A DNA stretch of 64,000 nucleotides. Origin: Hyaloperonospora brassicae (lineage: Eukaryota; Oomycota; Peronosporomycetes; Peronosporales; Peronosporaceae). Positions within the stretch are counted from its first letter, which is position 1. Each line of letters starts with the position of its first letter. A program made the translations under genes and the position numbers. Shown piece by piece: positions 9,476-21,722 of this stretch. The notes below the pieces were generated by a model that made no database searches, was not told the DNA's origin, and saw only the letters and a list, made by a program, of their open reading frames with translations. Location of the stretch: assembly GCA_947650285.1 (NCBI GenBank), contig CANTFL010001462.1:186001-250000 (forward strand), in the 5' to 3' direction.

Positions 9476-10630
9476 ATGAACATGTTGGATGACGAAGAAA
9501 CCTTTCAAGCCACGCGTGAAGGATTTAACCATTTGAGTGACATCGAATGGAGTGCGGTAGAACGAATGAGTTCTACCGTAGGCGAGTTCGCCATTAGCGC
9601 CATATTGGAGTCTCTAGACAGAGACCAACAACATGCCGCTATAGCCAAGTTCATCCAAAGTGAACTTGTCGCCGAAAGGGAGAAAGTAGCCTTGCTTCAC
9701 CAGCAAGGCTCTCAACAGGACGAGCAGTTGAGAGAACTCGGTGCTCAACAGACAGAGCTGTTGAGACAGCAGCAATTCCATGCTGTTGTGGGCGGGACGG
9801 CACATGCGCGTCGTCCCGAAGTCATAAAAGTTGACATCTCCAAGTACAGTGGAGTCCCGGAGGACTCCCTGTTACTGTGGTTTGTCGAACTCGACAGAGC
9901 CCTAGGAGTTCGTCGCGTCGAAGATGAGCAAATGAAACTCACATTTGCTCAAACCCACTTGGCAGGACGTGCCAAAACTTGGTCCCTGGGACTCGAGAGT
10001 AGCGACCCAAATGTGTTTAGGTTGCTAGATGACTTTAAGGTCCGGCTCAGACAAACGTTTGAGCCGCCACGGGCTGAGTTCAGGGCTCGTTCTGAGCTCC
10101 TGAAACTCAAGTAGGGTAAGCGTGATGTGCACGCTTACGCTCAACAAATACGACTCCTCGCGAGTAGTATAACTGCTAACCCAGTTCATGAACACACGTT
10201 GATTACGGTGTTCATGCAAGGGCTTGAAGAAGGGAACGTCAGGAGCCGCCTGTTCCGCCTTGAGCTAAATACGCTGGAAGATGCGATATCAGCCGCGGAA
10301 CAGGAAGACTTTAGCATGAGACAGGATCATGATAGCTCAAACTCTTATCGTCCACCGAGACGACAAGAGATCGGAGGTTCAGAACCAATGGACCTCTGCT
10401 ATGTTGAGAGTGAGAGACCTCGCTCTTCAAACAACAAGCGATTGCTGAAGTGCAATTGCTGTCCGAAGTTAGGGCACTTCGCACATGAGTGTAGTGCTCC
10501 ACGCCCAGTACCAAGCAGTTCTGAGCGAAATGAACGACCATTCGCCAAGAAGGGAAAGGGGCGTGGGTCCAGCGCTGTTGCTAAGCCGCAACAGCGAAAC
10601 GGACCATCAAAAAATGGTCGGGGTCAGTAG
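9476..10630 (+). pseudogene. gag: gag (capsid/nucleocapsid) with one internal stop
   Basis: Gag protein that would package the element RNA. One reading frame runs from ATG 9476 to the stop at 10630 but is cut by a TAG at 10112-10114, where the family context (LKLK-stop-GKRDVHAYAQ) suggests a former Gln codon. Visible parts are an N-terminal Gln-rich helical stretch (RELGAQQTELLRQQQ), a Ty3-type retrotransposon gag core (ISKYSGVPEDSLLLWFVELD) and a C-terminal CCHC zinc knuckle (CNCCPKLGHFAHEC, pattern C-X2-C-X4-H-X4-C), followed by a basic tail. Apart from the one stop it is well preserved, unlike parts of pol. Confidence 0.9.
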
Positions 10631-10635
10631 GGACG

Positions 10636-13600
10636 GAGCGCCCTACTGATCCAGCAACCTCAAGAGAATTTGCAAATCTCTTGACGAAAGTTGCTCCAGA
10701 CACACAATCATTGTGTGTCTCTGCACCGGGTGATGACGTTTCGCTAATCACCTTGAAGTTGGAAGCGACAAATGATTTGTCGCTTCGTGCCCTAGTAGAC
10801 TGTGGGGCGTCGAACAACTTTGTAGTTGATCACTACACTGTGGAGCAAGCTCCCGGCGGCTGTACAGAAGTACAGGCTGCGCCGAAGGTCCACCACTCGA
10901 AGAAGTCGAGTGGACTGGGATGTGAATGTACACCTAGCGGGCGACATCCCATAAAGAGTAAACTGGTTGACCACAAGCGGCAACACGGATATCCTAGGTC
11001 GACTGGAGAGTCGGCCGTCGAGGATCGGTCCCTGACTGTGGTTGCACAGCCACAATCAGAAGACGTCGAGGGAATAAGTCCCCACGCACTTGAGGAAGGA
11101 ATTCCTCAAGAGTCACTTGCTGAGGGATCAGGCCCTTAGCAACCTGTGGAAAGAAGTTCCCAGGAAGTAACCGAGACGTTGAACGTCTTGGTTAATGAAG
11201 GATCAAGCGTAGGCGCTTATACGCCTGATCTGATTGTTTCTCCGAAGTTAACTTCGGAGATAACTCAGTTGCCAACGCTAGAACCGAAACGGTTCTTGCG
11301 TGATCTGCGTAGTGGCAAAGTCAAGCAGATCTGCATAATCGTCACAGAGGATGAGTATGTGGCCGATATTTGGTCGGCGACAGTATTTGCCGAGAACGAA
11401 CGGGTTCTAAGCAGCTCATCGATGGACGAAAGTGTCCTCGATGGGAAGACTCGGATTGAGCGATACACGTCTCAATCCTGGGAGTCACTTCAGGCAAATC
11501 CTTTGTATATGGATTTGACCGAATTCAGGGATGTGTTCCCTGAATTTGTGCCTTGCGAGTTGCCTAAGGACAAAGGCACTCGACACGAGATCGAGATCAA
11601 ACCGGGCTCGAAGTACTGTGTCATGAAGCAGTGGCCATTGCCTCGTGAACAAGTACTAGCGATCGACAAGGCCTTTGCCGATCGCTTATCAGTGGGACAT
11701 GTGATGGAATCAACATCCCCATACAGCTCTCCGACCTTTTGTGTGCTAAAGGCCAAATGAGAATGGCGGATAGTGCACGCATTTAACAAGTTGAATGCTG
11801 CAGCCTTACCGGCTCAGACGCCGATACCGAGGGAGGACGTAATCATAGATGGTATGTCAAAGAGTACCATATTTTCGTCCATGGATCTGATGGGGGGATT
11901 CTATCAGATCCTCATGCGTGAACGGGACATCCCGTACACGGCAGTGAGCACCCCCAGCGGTATGCTGTGGGAGTGGATAGTGATGCAACAGGGGCTGATC
12001 AATGCCCCTGCTACTTTCAACAGATGTGTTACAAATCTGTTGAGACCGTTTCGAGACTTGGCACCGAGTTGTTTTGACGATGTGTTCGCCCATATCCGGG
12101 ATATGGACGGAAAGACGGACGTTGAAGTTCACAGAACTCACGTTTGTCAATTTCTTCAACTTATGCGTAAGCATAAGTTGTACGCCAACCTCAAGAAGTG
12201 CATATTTGCGGCTAGATAAATACTACTTCTTAAGTGCATCATGGGTAAACACGGTGTACGCCTCGATCCCGAAAAGATCATGGCGATCACCGACTGGCTA
12301 GTGCCAGTCGATGTCAAAGGGACTGCGGAAGTGTCTTGGCTTAGCGGCGTACTTACACAAGTACTCTCGCAATTAAGCCGAAATGACTGTTCATCTTTCT
12401 TGTTTACTCCAGAAAAATGTGATGTGGACATGGAACACTAAGTGTCAGCGTTCCTCTAAATTTATCAAGCAAATCTTGATACAATCGCCCATCATGGCGA
12501 TTGCAGATCAGGAAAGACCGTTCTATATTTGTATGTGACACCATCTATTTTTCAATCGGCTGTGCGATGCAGTATAATACAGACGGCGCAGAGAGCGTCG
12601 TCTGCTATCAGTCGCGTCAGCTGCAACCAGCTGAGCGCAATTACCCAGTGCATGACAAGGAACTCCTTGCCATGGAGTACGCACTGGCTAAGTTTCGTGT
12701 CTGTCTCTTTGGAGGTATACCGTTTATCATCTATACGGACCATGCTTTACTACGCTTGGCCGTAAACAGTCCACGTCTCTCGCAAAGAATAGCGAGGTGG
12801 CAGTATTTCTTCGCGGAGTACAACTCCTCCGTGAAGTATAAAATAGGACTAATTAACCTCGTCGCTGATGAACTATTGCGTCTGCCCGAATTCGAGCCGA
12901 CTGCGCAGTTCAACAGTGAATCTTTGCCCACTGTTGCGACGCTATCAGTCAGTGTGCCGTCGTCGCCATTAAATGACGATGTGCGGAAGGCATTCGCAAA
13001 AGATACGATTCTCCTCCGTTTGATGGATCACCTTGCAAATTTATCCCGAAAATCCTTGTCGGATTTACCGGATCTATGCCGTTCCTCTCTGGATTAGTAT
13101 ACGAATCGTACTGGTCTGCTGTATTACACAGCAGTTGCCGATGGCACTACTCGTGTCGTCGTTCCTGATCATGGTGATTCGCGTGTACGCATCATGTAAG
13201 AATGTTGCGATGCGCCATCAGGCGGGCATCGTAGTAGGGAAAGACCTACCTTACGGTAAGTCGTGTTTATCTACTGGCCACGCCAGAATCCGTTTGTCCG
13301 CAAGTACATTCGTTCTTGCGATGTCTGTCAGCGGGTGAAGCATATTCCTTCATTTCGCGCGCCATAACAACCTCTACCGGTCCCGTCATAGTTTTAGGAG
13401 TCGTTTTCATGGACTTTGTCTTCTAATTTTCCCGAAGACACTCACAAGATTAATAGTATTATTGATTTTTTGGACAGTTTCGGCAAGATGGCGCATCTTG
13501 CTGCGGTGCCTGAGTCGATGACTGCACATGGCTGTGCGCGTGTCTTCATCGACACAGTGTTTCGATTCCACGGGTTACCTTGTGAGCTCGTGTCTGACCG

Positions 13601-14554
13601 TGGCCCTCCGTTCGCGGTGAAGTTTCGGAAATGAGTGTTCCGCACTTTGGGAACACGGTTAAAGATGTCAACCTTTGACCATACCGAAACGAAGGTCAGA
13701 CAGAACGTGCAAATCATTTCCTCGAAGAAATACTTCGAGGATACGTCATCTCCTTTTCGAGTTGGAGTGAGTGTTTGCCGATGGTCGAAATTGCCATCAA
13801 CGACTCCGTGCATGCTTTCACGACGCATAAACCGTTTTACGCGAATGGAATACGCCACCCACGTATTCCCGCCCGATACAGAGTGACGCTGGGTTGAGGG
13901 GGAGAGAGACTCGAGCGAGAAAAAACCGTTTTGGCTCTTGCTCATCACTTATCATCGCTGACGCCGATACGCTTGACGTCGATGTCGATAATATCGACAT
14001 CGAAGAATATGATCTTAGCAGTAGCGATGACGCAGCTACTACTTCGGACAATGGTGATGATGCTGGGTTATTTAGCATCGTCAATGATCATACCAGCGAG
14101 TAAATCGAAACCCTTGCTGAAGAAGACAAAAAAATTCTTAGCAGTGCGCACGAAGCGCACTGAAAGACAAAACAAAGAGTCAGCAGAGAACTTTCTGCTG
14201 AATCGAGAGGCGGTAGTCCGTTTCGTTCAGGACTTTACCGCAAGTACGGTGGACCGCCAGAAACGGACCACAGACAAGAATGGTAGAGCAACTGTTATTT
14301 CATTGAAAGTTAACGACCTAGTCTTACTGTATACGGTAAACCTACTTAGACATGCAGTCACTAGTGTCGGCAGTAGTAAACTAATACCGATATACATTGG
14401 TCCCTTTCGTGTATTGCACCGCAACGGCAATGTATACACGATTGAGCTGCCTCGTAGGATGCGCCCGCATCCTAAGCTTTATGTTGGTCTTCTTCGTTCG
14501 TACTATCAGTACGAGGACTCTTCCGAGAACGGACACAGCCGGAACGCTCAATAA
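10636..14554 (+). pseudogene. pol: pol polyprotein (protease, RT, RNase H, integrase), multiply broken
   Basis: The frame opens in the -1 phase relative to gag, as is common for retroelements. The protease remnant has active-site DCGAS (about 10800) and appears shortened after it. The RT palm follows with KYCVMKQWPLPREQV, then STIFSSMDLMGGFYQI and the catalytic box as FDDVF (about 12075). RNase H starts near 12500 (VCYQSRQLQPAERNYPVHDKEL is split here only by length limits; TDHALLRLAV follows). The integrase zinc finger carries GHRSRERP and CDVCQR (13210-13340), with core SDRGPPF near 13600. The C-terminal GPFRVLHRNGN...YTIELPRRM module ends at 14554 without a chromodomain. Stops at 11139, 11760 and 12219 lie in one frame. 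Frame changes near 12340, 13097 and after 13634 break the rest. Confidence 0.9.
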
Positions 14555-14589
14555 TTCCCAAAAAAATCGTATGATTACGGACCAAACTC

Positions 14590-16040
14590 TCATATTGGTC
14601 CTTCATCAATTCCCCTCTCGCGACGAGCTGCCTCTAGCTCGTCGCGCAGGTGACGAGTCTCGCGTTCGTTCTCAAGCTGAGCGAACGCGAATTCCGATCG
14701 GCTTTTCTCCTGATCGGTACGGAGACGTCGCACGGTAGCCAGCAAGTCATGCCGACTATTGTACTTCGTCTCCACGTCCTTTATCAACTCAGTCAGGTAT
14801 TGTTCGTGGCGAACGACGATCCCGTCCAGGCTCAGCTGATAAGCCGGACCTCGTCTTTCCACCACCACCGGAACCACTTGGAGCTTCTCACGGTAGTCGA
14901 CGCTTTCACGTCGGGCGTATTTTGAGCCACTTCGTGAAGAATGGGGAGCGGAAAAGGTGACTTTTCCGCTGGCGGGGGTATCCACCTTCGTATGACAGCT
15001 GGAAGAATCTGCCTCAGCTCGTAGCTGATGTTGAGGGTCTCTTTCGCCAGTACGACGAGACTCATCAGATTGGTCCTCGGGCCCATCGATTAACATGCGC
15101 TTTTGGCGCTTGTAGATGAATAGCAGATTTGCAATCGCGTTCTGCATCTCAGACGAGATGTGTGCTATTTCCCAGGGCGAATTTAGGCAATACACTTTCC
15201 TTTTAGCGCGTTGCGAGTTGTTGACACAATTCGCACAAGTGAAACATCATGTGAGGCAAGGAATGCTTGCCTCACGTGACGATCGATGCAGCCAGTATCT
15301 TGCACCGGTTGGCGTTCGTTTCTCGTATTCGACCCGTACTACACCAAGTTTGTGGAGCCACGCCTCACGTCCTAAACTTCGTTATGTTTTGAATGAACGC
15401 GTTCCACGATGCCAAAAGCGAGGTCTTGTCACGGTTTTGGTTACTATTTTACTATCGATGCTTTGAGGAAGCGTCTAGATATAACACTTCTTTAGCGCGA
15501 AAGTTGCTCGCGCTGGAGGACAAGCGATGAAGATCGGTCGCATCGAAAATTGGAATTCTATGGTGTTGGCTTGTCATGTGAGACAATATTTTGATGATCC
15601 GATCGGGCAAACGACAATGCTTCAGCTCATCAAGCCTCAACGTGGTACCTTCGTCGGTACCACGAGCTTCATTGTGACGACGGCTCGCGCGATCGTCAGT
15701 GCGCTCGTGCGAATATGCACGAGTTGATCGTGGTGATGAATAATCAAGCTCATCACCGGACTCATCATCACTGCCGAAAAGACTGTTCCGCAAGTCGCGA
15801 GTCCGTTCGTTCGGCAGCTTCTTCGTTGAAAAAAGAGGCACCGCAGGTTGTTGCAATGCCTCTGGAGCCATTCCCGAGTCAGACACATCTGACTCACCAG
15901 AGTCGATGACCCCCATCTTGGGGTCATCGTGTGCTCCTGCAGCATGCAGGCATAGAGCGAGGAGCAGACGACGTGTTGTCTGCCGCAGGGGATGACGCAG
16001 CAACAAGCTGTGTCTTCTTTGAGTCTCCCATCACAGACAT
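14590..16040 (-). pseudogene. antisense gene inside the Gypsy element, coiled-coil protein of unknown function
   Basis: Opposite-strand gene between pol and the 3' LTR. It begins about ATG 16040 (MSVMGDSKKTQLVAASSPAA), changes frame near 15920, and continues as an acidic Ser-rich stretch (GSDDESGDELDYSSPRSTR) and a globular part (DRIIKILSHMTSQHHRIPIFD) to a stop at 15452. A broken central part (15450-15200) with a CELC motif follows. The longest piece (15195-14590, 201 codons) has a basic KRQKRM stretch, a charged Ser-rich region and a C-terminal coiled coil (QLENERETRHLRDELEAARRE). The stop is 35 bp from the pol stop, so the two genes are strictly convergent. It is not gag, which is present in sense. 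I do not recognise the family. Antisense ORFs in this position are known from some plant Tat-type Gypsy elements. Confidence 0.72.
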
Positions 16041-16156
16041 GTTAAGTATGCGAGGTAAAGTCAAAATGAATGGATCTGACCAACAAGTGCTCCCTGTCCA
16101 AATGGTAACCAACGAGTGGCCACCAAGTTTCGATAGTCGAACGGTAACTACCAGTT

Positions 16157-16169
16157 AGGGGGGGGGTGA
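16157..16169 (+). other. polypurine tract
   Basis: Purine run with nine consecutive G (16158-16166) ending directly at the first base of the 3' LTR. This is the position required for plus-strand DNA priming. It fixes the element's orientation and shows that the antisense gene lies inside it. Confidence 0.85.
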
Positions 16170-16579
16170 TGTAACGGGATAGCCCGTTACATGATATTGT
16201 CGTTAAGAATAAAATGACAATCAAGTATATTACGTTGAATATTCTTTCAACACTATCACAAGGATGGTTGTATTGCTGGGACGACCGAAGAGTCTACTCA
16301 TTGGTTGATATCGCGATGATATCAGCCCACCAATCGCTGCTAGATGCACGCAATGGGTGGTGAGTAGACGTCATCGTACGTTTAGTTATATTAATAACAT
16401 CAAGTCAGGACAAACAGAGAAACAAGAGATATAGGATTTAATTGTATCAAATAACAATCTTATTTATACCAAAACTAGAGTCTTTAACTTAGTCGCTGAC
16501 CTTCGTCTGTAATAGTCTTTTACATGGCAGGGCACCGACCTTTTATGTTGTTAGTGAAAGTTGACTGCGTACCGGTAGA
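16170..16579 (+). repeat. 3' LTR, right end diverged
   Basis: Begins TGTAACGGGATAGCCCGTTACA and aligns through its length with the 5' LTR. The first ~250 bp match well (shared GAATATTCTTT, CTCATTGGTTGATA, ACATCAAGTCAGG). The last ~120 bp are poorly conserved, the terminal hairpin is lost and the end is placed by alignment only. The difference from the 5' LTR indicates an old insertion. Confidence 0.8.
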
Positions 16580-19500
16580 CCAGTACGTAGCTTCCCTCAA
16601 TCACATTCTTCCTATCGAAAATACTGTTGTCCTTCTATGAGCCTTCGAGAACTCGCTTGTACTCGAAGACAACACTGACGATCTTTTCAATGGTGACAAA
16701 TGTGTCCTCATCAATGCGCACGCAGATCTTCTTGTAGTTTCCACTGAGCGTTTGGCGGAAGGACATAGTAGGTTCGATCGTAGGAAACTGAGTGATCTCC
16801 GGAGTTGACTTTAAATTTTCTGCCTGACGAAGTGGATATATGCCTCATCTTCATGCGTCATTAACCAATCATACAATGACTCGATTACTTCCAGAAAGCT
16901 TATTTACTAAAATTAATTGGACGTATTTACTCAGTATTTATTGCGTACGAATTATATTGCTTAAGTACGTAGAATATAATGTCTTGAACGTCTTAAAGCA
17001 GTGGTATCACTGAAAATGCTCCGTTCTATAAAGTATGTTTTAGTCACCCTTTCATCACCGTTTCACTGCTTCTTTCCAGTAAGTTTCTTCATCCTTGGGT
17101 GATCACTAGTTTGCATGCATCCATGTCCATCTACACTCGCCTTAGTCGAGTGGTAGAATATTAAGATGACTGTAAATTGCATATCCGTCGGAAGCTGACA
17201 CCAAAGTGTAATTACTAGCTACACTGATGTCTTGTGCAGTCGAGCAAATGAAAGATCCACAAGTGAGGCCATTGCACCAACTTGTTGAATATTGAAATGC
17301 TTGTGAAAACCCCAAGACATTTATGAGATGATTGTCTACTTATTAAGAGGCAGACATCTTTACGAATTGATGCTGTCAGTTGATTTACCGCTCGTACCGT
17401 TTGAGAAAATTGGAGAGAAAAAATAACGTTAAGTTATCTATCCACAACAATTGCATGTACATGATCATCGTTATGTTCAACCTTTAATGTGGAGTGGTTA
17501 CCACTTGTTTCTTCACTGCACAGATGCTTATGTGGCACTCCGTCGATCTCGATGGAAGTTCCTTGCGTCCAACTAAGTTAAGCCCAATAAACTGAATGTA
17601 TTGGCTTCCAAAGCAATTATTAGATACTGACCACCAACTAGAGCACAAAGTGACGTATCGTTATTTGCTTCGGTTTCTCAAAATGGTGGAATACCTATTC
17701 ATTCGGGCAGTAGTACAAATATTCAATGTGTTAGGAGAAATATTAGTCAAGCGGTTTACAATTTTTTGACGTCGCGGGATCAGTAGGGCACCTTCTTCTA
17801 CTGACCTCGACCAAATTTCGACGGTTAACCTAACTGTAGAGACTTCGAAATAATTTCGAATCCGCGTCTTAGGCCTTATGGGCCGACTGACGGTCGTACG
17901 TTCTTTGGAAATGACACTTTTTGAGGGTCTACATTCATAGTAGTATCATTTCTCTTTTGATGTCGATTGCACTGTTGTAATAGCTTCTATCATATATAGC
18001 GAATACATGCGTTGTTCACATATGAGAGACCATTGGTCCTGTGATTTCGATCTCCTGCCATATTGTAACGACAGGAACCCAAGTTGTCGTGAGCCTAGTT
18101 AGGCGAAATGTTTCCTATACCTCCACTTATACATCTTTCTGTCACGTCGTCCAAAGGGAACAGCTGCGTCTTAACAGGGCCATCTGCTAGCCCGTTCATT
18201 CGGCACAGTAAATAACGTGTGATTTTAAAAACGCTTTGACTTTGTACGACTCTCAAGGTGGCGAATGCGCTACGAATTACCATGAGCACCACGCTTATTC
18301 TACCAGATTATCACGATTTCATATCGGTCCCTGAAACCATCCCATGGCAGCTTAGACACATTTCAGGGATATTCTTTAGGCATTTAAAGATTCAAACGCA
18401 TTTAAACCATAAAGATGGAAATTTACGGCATACACTTTGACACGCCCTTTCAAGTATGGCTAAGCAAATTCGACCTTCATCTCGTCGTCGGCAACACGAC
18501 GACCTCCATTGGCGTCGTCTATCTCGAAAAAATATTTAAACGATGAGTCTTCTTCGACCACCGTATAATTGGATATATATATATATATATAAGCTCTTGT
18601 TTTGGCTTTTGCACGTCGACTCGTTATCAAATGATCAAGCCTGCAGCTGTTTAGCAGTTCAAAAAGATGATACCCCGGTTATCTCGACATCCCTAGTTGT
18701 TCATCACCTTGGTGAAGTATTGACTAGCTACGATCGCAATTTTTCGCTTGAATTATGACGCGGCACGTTGTTGGTTTATCTTGCGCCCATAAATTCTAGC
18801 TAAAATTAAAGATCGTGGATACTTAATTGTCGCCTTTAGAGCAAACAGTATAGCGGTAACGGCAGGTCCACCAATTGTCGAATTTATGCACTCTATTGCC
18901 TTCTATTCGAGGTCACCTAGGTAGGAGAAGCCCTCACGAGTGGTGTGAATGATCTCATATGCCAAAAACCATGTTTTTCAAGATGAAACCATCCGTGGTA
19001 GCTGGGCGTACCAGATGAAGCAACGCACTGATAGCTTGTGTGGGTAAATAGGTCTCGTAAAAATTATGATACATTCTTGTAAAGCCTGGTGCCGGTCTTC
19101 TGACCACTTAAGATGTGGCGATCTTGATATATAGTCCCTTCCCTTGTATCCTGCATCCAATTTACGTTATGAGTATTTGCGCGATCCGGGTTAGATATCC
19201 CGGGATCGGTCTTTACGTTCTTGACTAAGTGCCTAAGATAGGTATATGGTGTCTTGGTACCGGGTCCTCAATCATCATTAAGCCAAATAGATTGATCGTG
19301 GAGAAGGAAAACGCTTTTCTTAAGCATAAGAATTAAACGTTTTAGTCTGTATATTAACCATTTAGATATAAGTAGCTCTATCATCACCATACCTATTCCG
19401 AGCTGATTTATGCTCCTGAACGATATTGTTTGTACTCTAGAGAGCCTCTTTAAATCCGTGTTGAAATTTCGGTCTATATCTCGTAAATGACGTCAATAAC

Positions 19501-20777
19501 CCCAACAATGTGCTCTCTGGTCGATGTATTTCCATCTTTAAATATATAGAATTTATCCGTCATAATGTGATGTTGTCCAGAATTTAGTATTTGTATTGAT
19601 ATATTAGAATATTGTCCAAATATTAGGCCAATTACGATTAATTCGACTTTGCGGTATCAATTTAATCACCTTTCACCGGCTTCTTTATCTGGGTTCAAAG
19701 TATTGTCATAGACATCCTCCGACTCTCTCGTTATCAATTTTAACCTTTAGTCGCCATCACATGTCCTTCTTCGAATTTTGATTTCGATATTAACTGCCGT
19801 TGTTGACACTTAGTTGGGTATATGTTGTCACACTCTCGGTCTACATCCATTTGGTTCACATAACAATCTAACATGCCGTTTATCGACGAATCCAATGGTA
19901 CAGATTCATCTTTCCTTATCAGCTTGAGATAAGACTAGATCGGTCGGGACGGGCGGATCACCGGTCTTGTCAGTCGGTATTTTTTTCCGACCGTGGGCTA
20001 CCCCGTACACCGATAACAATTGTTCTTGCCCCTATGACATAACTTTACGTTTCACTGGTCATACATTTTGATCTTGGTGAAGAGGGGTACGCTTAATAGA
20101 TCTAGACTTTATAATACTAGCACTTGGTCTTAAAATCGAGGTCGTTGTGCGTAAACGTTCGTCGATCTAAAATAATCCGGCTAAGCTATATGGCACTTTG
20201 CGGTCACGCATCCGGATCTTTATTTTCACATAAAATGGACAGATATCAATGGCGTCATTTAACAGTGTGACTTTGTCGCACTTGCATCGACACAGCACCT
20301 CCTGATTGTACTAACCGCAGTTTAAGTCGGTGCTCGATACTTTACGCACACGCAAGTGCAGAGGAACATTGTTTTATCAAGCAAAGGTGCTAGGCAAAAA
20401 TTACAAGTCGAATTGTGTGCTATCTTTAAACTAGGCCTTTTCGAATATATGCTTTTAATCTTATATTGAATATGTATTGCACTACATATACGTGATACAG
20501 CTACCTGTTTACCACCCATTTTGCGTGTCTAGTAGCGACTGGTGAATGAGTTTGTTCACACAATGGCGCCAATAAACCGATGAGTGGAGGAGTACAGAAA
20601 ATTACCATCGATGGTAATATATTCCCACCTTATGACTAATTAAGTAAAAGTTGATGAATAATATTTGTAACGAGTATTTATTATGACCAAATTCGATGTC
20701 ATTGGAATGTTAGGGGCTTACCCTATTTCATAGAGGGTGTTGATCGAACAACGCTAACACCTGATCAAGGCTTATAT
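16580..20777. other. AT-rich degraded region
   Basis: About 4.2 kb with no intact gene and only short frames. An (AT)9 tract lies at 18573-18591. A minus-strand frame at 18978-19160 resembles part of a retrotransposon RNase H (listed separately). The rest is probably long-decayed transposon sequence, inferred from composition. Confidence 0.55.
18978..19160 (-). mobile_element. possible Gypsy RT/RNase H remnant
   Basis: Sixty codons containing LKWSEDRHQALQECI followed by a Tyr-Pro-His spacer and RCFIWYAQ. This resembles the connection between RT thumb and RNase H in Gypsy pol (W-x5-A-x2-C ... HP ... DAS), with the catalytic Asp replaced. It is short and degraded and could be coincidence. Confidence 0.35.
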
Positions 20778-21102
20778 TTAGCCACTCCGATCGGGTTCGT
20801 TGTCCAAGTGAGCTTGTCTGTGTCCCGAACCGAAGTGTGCGTCTATAAGAGCAACGCCTGTGTTGTTATAGATTGTCATCGTACATTTAGATGTAAGCAG
20901 CTTTTCGTCGTTACAAATTGTAGTAAAGTTACGAAGGGGTCTCCTGCTTGTCATCGACCAACTTGAACAAGTGTTGCGTTGTGTGTTGAATCGTAGAATC
21001 AGCATCGAGAAGTAGGGGAAGGGGTTGCTTAAGTCGAAAGCTGACGTTGCAGCCGACGCGCACAATCAGATGCAACAGAGAGAGTGTTATTAGTTTCAGC
21101 AT
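20778..21102 (-). pseudogene. possible small secreted protein, apparently frameshifted
   Basis: An ATG at 21102 opens a 57-codon frame with a signal-peptide-like start (MLKLITLSLLHLIVRVGC) ending at 20929. An overlapping frame continues from 21065 to a stop at 20778 and reads sensibly in its second half (CTMTIYNNTGVALIDAHFG). A single frameshift near 20935 would join the two into a protein of about 108 residues with a few Cys. No RxLR or EER motif is present. It could be a dead secreted protein or a chance ORF in a local patch of better base composition. Confidence 0.35.
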
Positions 21103-21722
21103 TTTCCAGCTAGCAGCAAAATCTCACGGCATGAGCAAATCGTCAAATCAGACCACCACAATCGATTAGCGCAAATACGATACCCCAAAACTGATACTTG
21201 TTCGACACCTCCATTCGTCGTCCTTCGAGTACACCATTCAACAGGAACAGCGTGCATACAATCGAGAGTTTTGGTCTGCACATGTGTATAACTTTGGTCA
21301 ATATGTTCCAGTGACGGATTGCATTGCTGCACCGGAGGACAATGTCTAGCTGTGGGAGCTGAGAACAACAAGGACTTTCTGCAGTGCGAGGATGCTGGAC
21401 AAAAGAAAAGAATGATGCGTCTCTATCTTTTATTTTAACAGCATATAGTTGCAGTTGCTGCCTGTACACAAGTAGAGAAAAAGAGAAACTTCACGGTGTG
21501 CTACATACTTTGCTAAGCGTCGCTCAGTAGAAAAGCTCGATGTGGCTATGGTGTCGACATTTTCTGGCAGATAGACGTCTTAGCAGATATCCCAGCGTGA
21601 ACATTTGCTGATCAATCAGCGATGCAGTAGCATCATAGCGGCTTGCTTTCGATCCTCATCTCAGAAACGTAGGAACGCGACGCATCAACAACTGCACTTC
21701 TCGATCTCCTCTCCAAGCATCG
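21103..21722. other. region downstream of the glycosyltransferase gene
   Basis: About 620 bp with overlapping short frames on the minus strand (longest 108 codons, beginning without ATG) and no recognisable domain. It should contain the 3' UTR of the glycosyltransferase gene. Confidence 0.45.

Larger units (their letters stand above)
9042..16579 (+). mobile_element. full-structure Ty3/Gypsy retrotransposon with inactivated genes
   Basis: About 7.5 kb element. In order: 5' LTR (9042-9431), tRNA primer-binding site (9434), gag with a CCHC knuckle, and pol in the -1 frame (aspartic protease remnant, reverse transcriptase, RNase H, integrase). An antisense gene (16040-14590), a polypurine tract (16157-16169) and the 3' LTR (from 16170) follow. 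Pol order RT-RH-IN and the motifs place it in Ty3/Gypsy. Several stops and frameshifts make it non-autonomous now. The base before the 5' LTR completes TACCG (9037-9041). TACCG also occurs at 16570-16574, close to but not exactly at the 3' boundary predicted by alignment (16579), so the target duplication is unproven. Confidence 0.9.
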
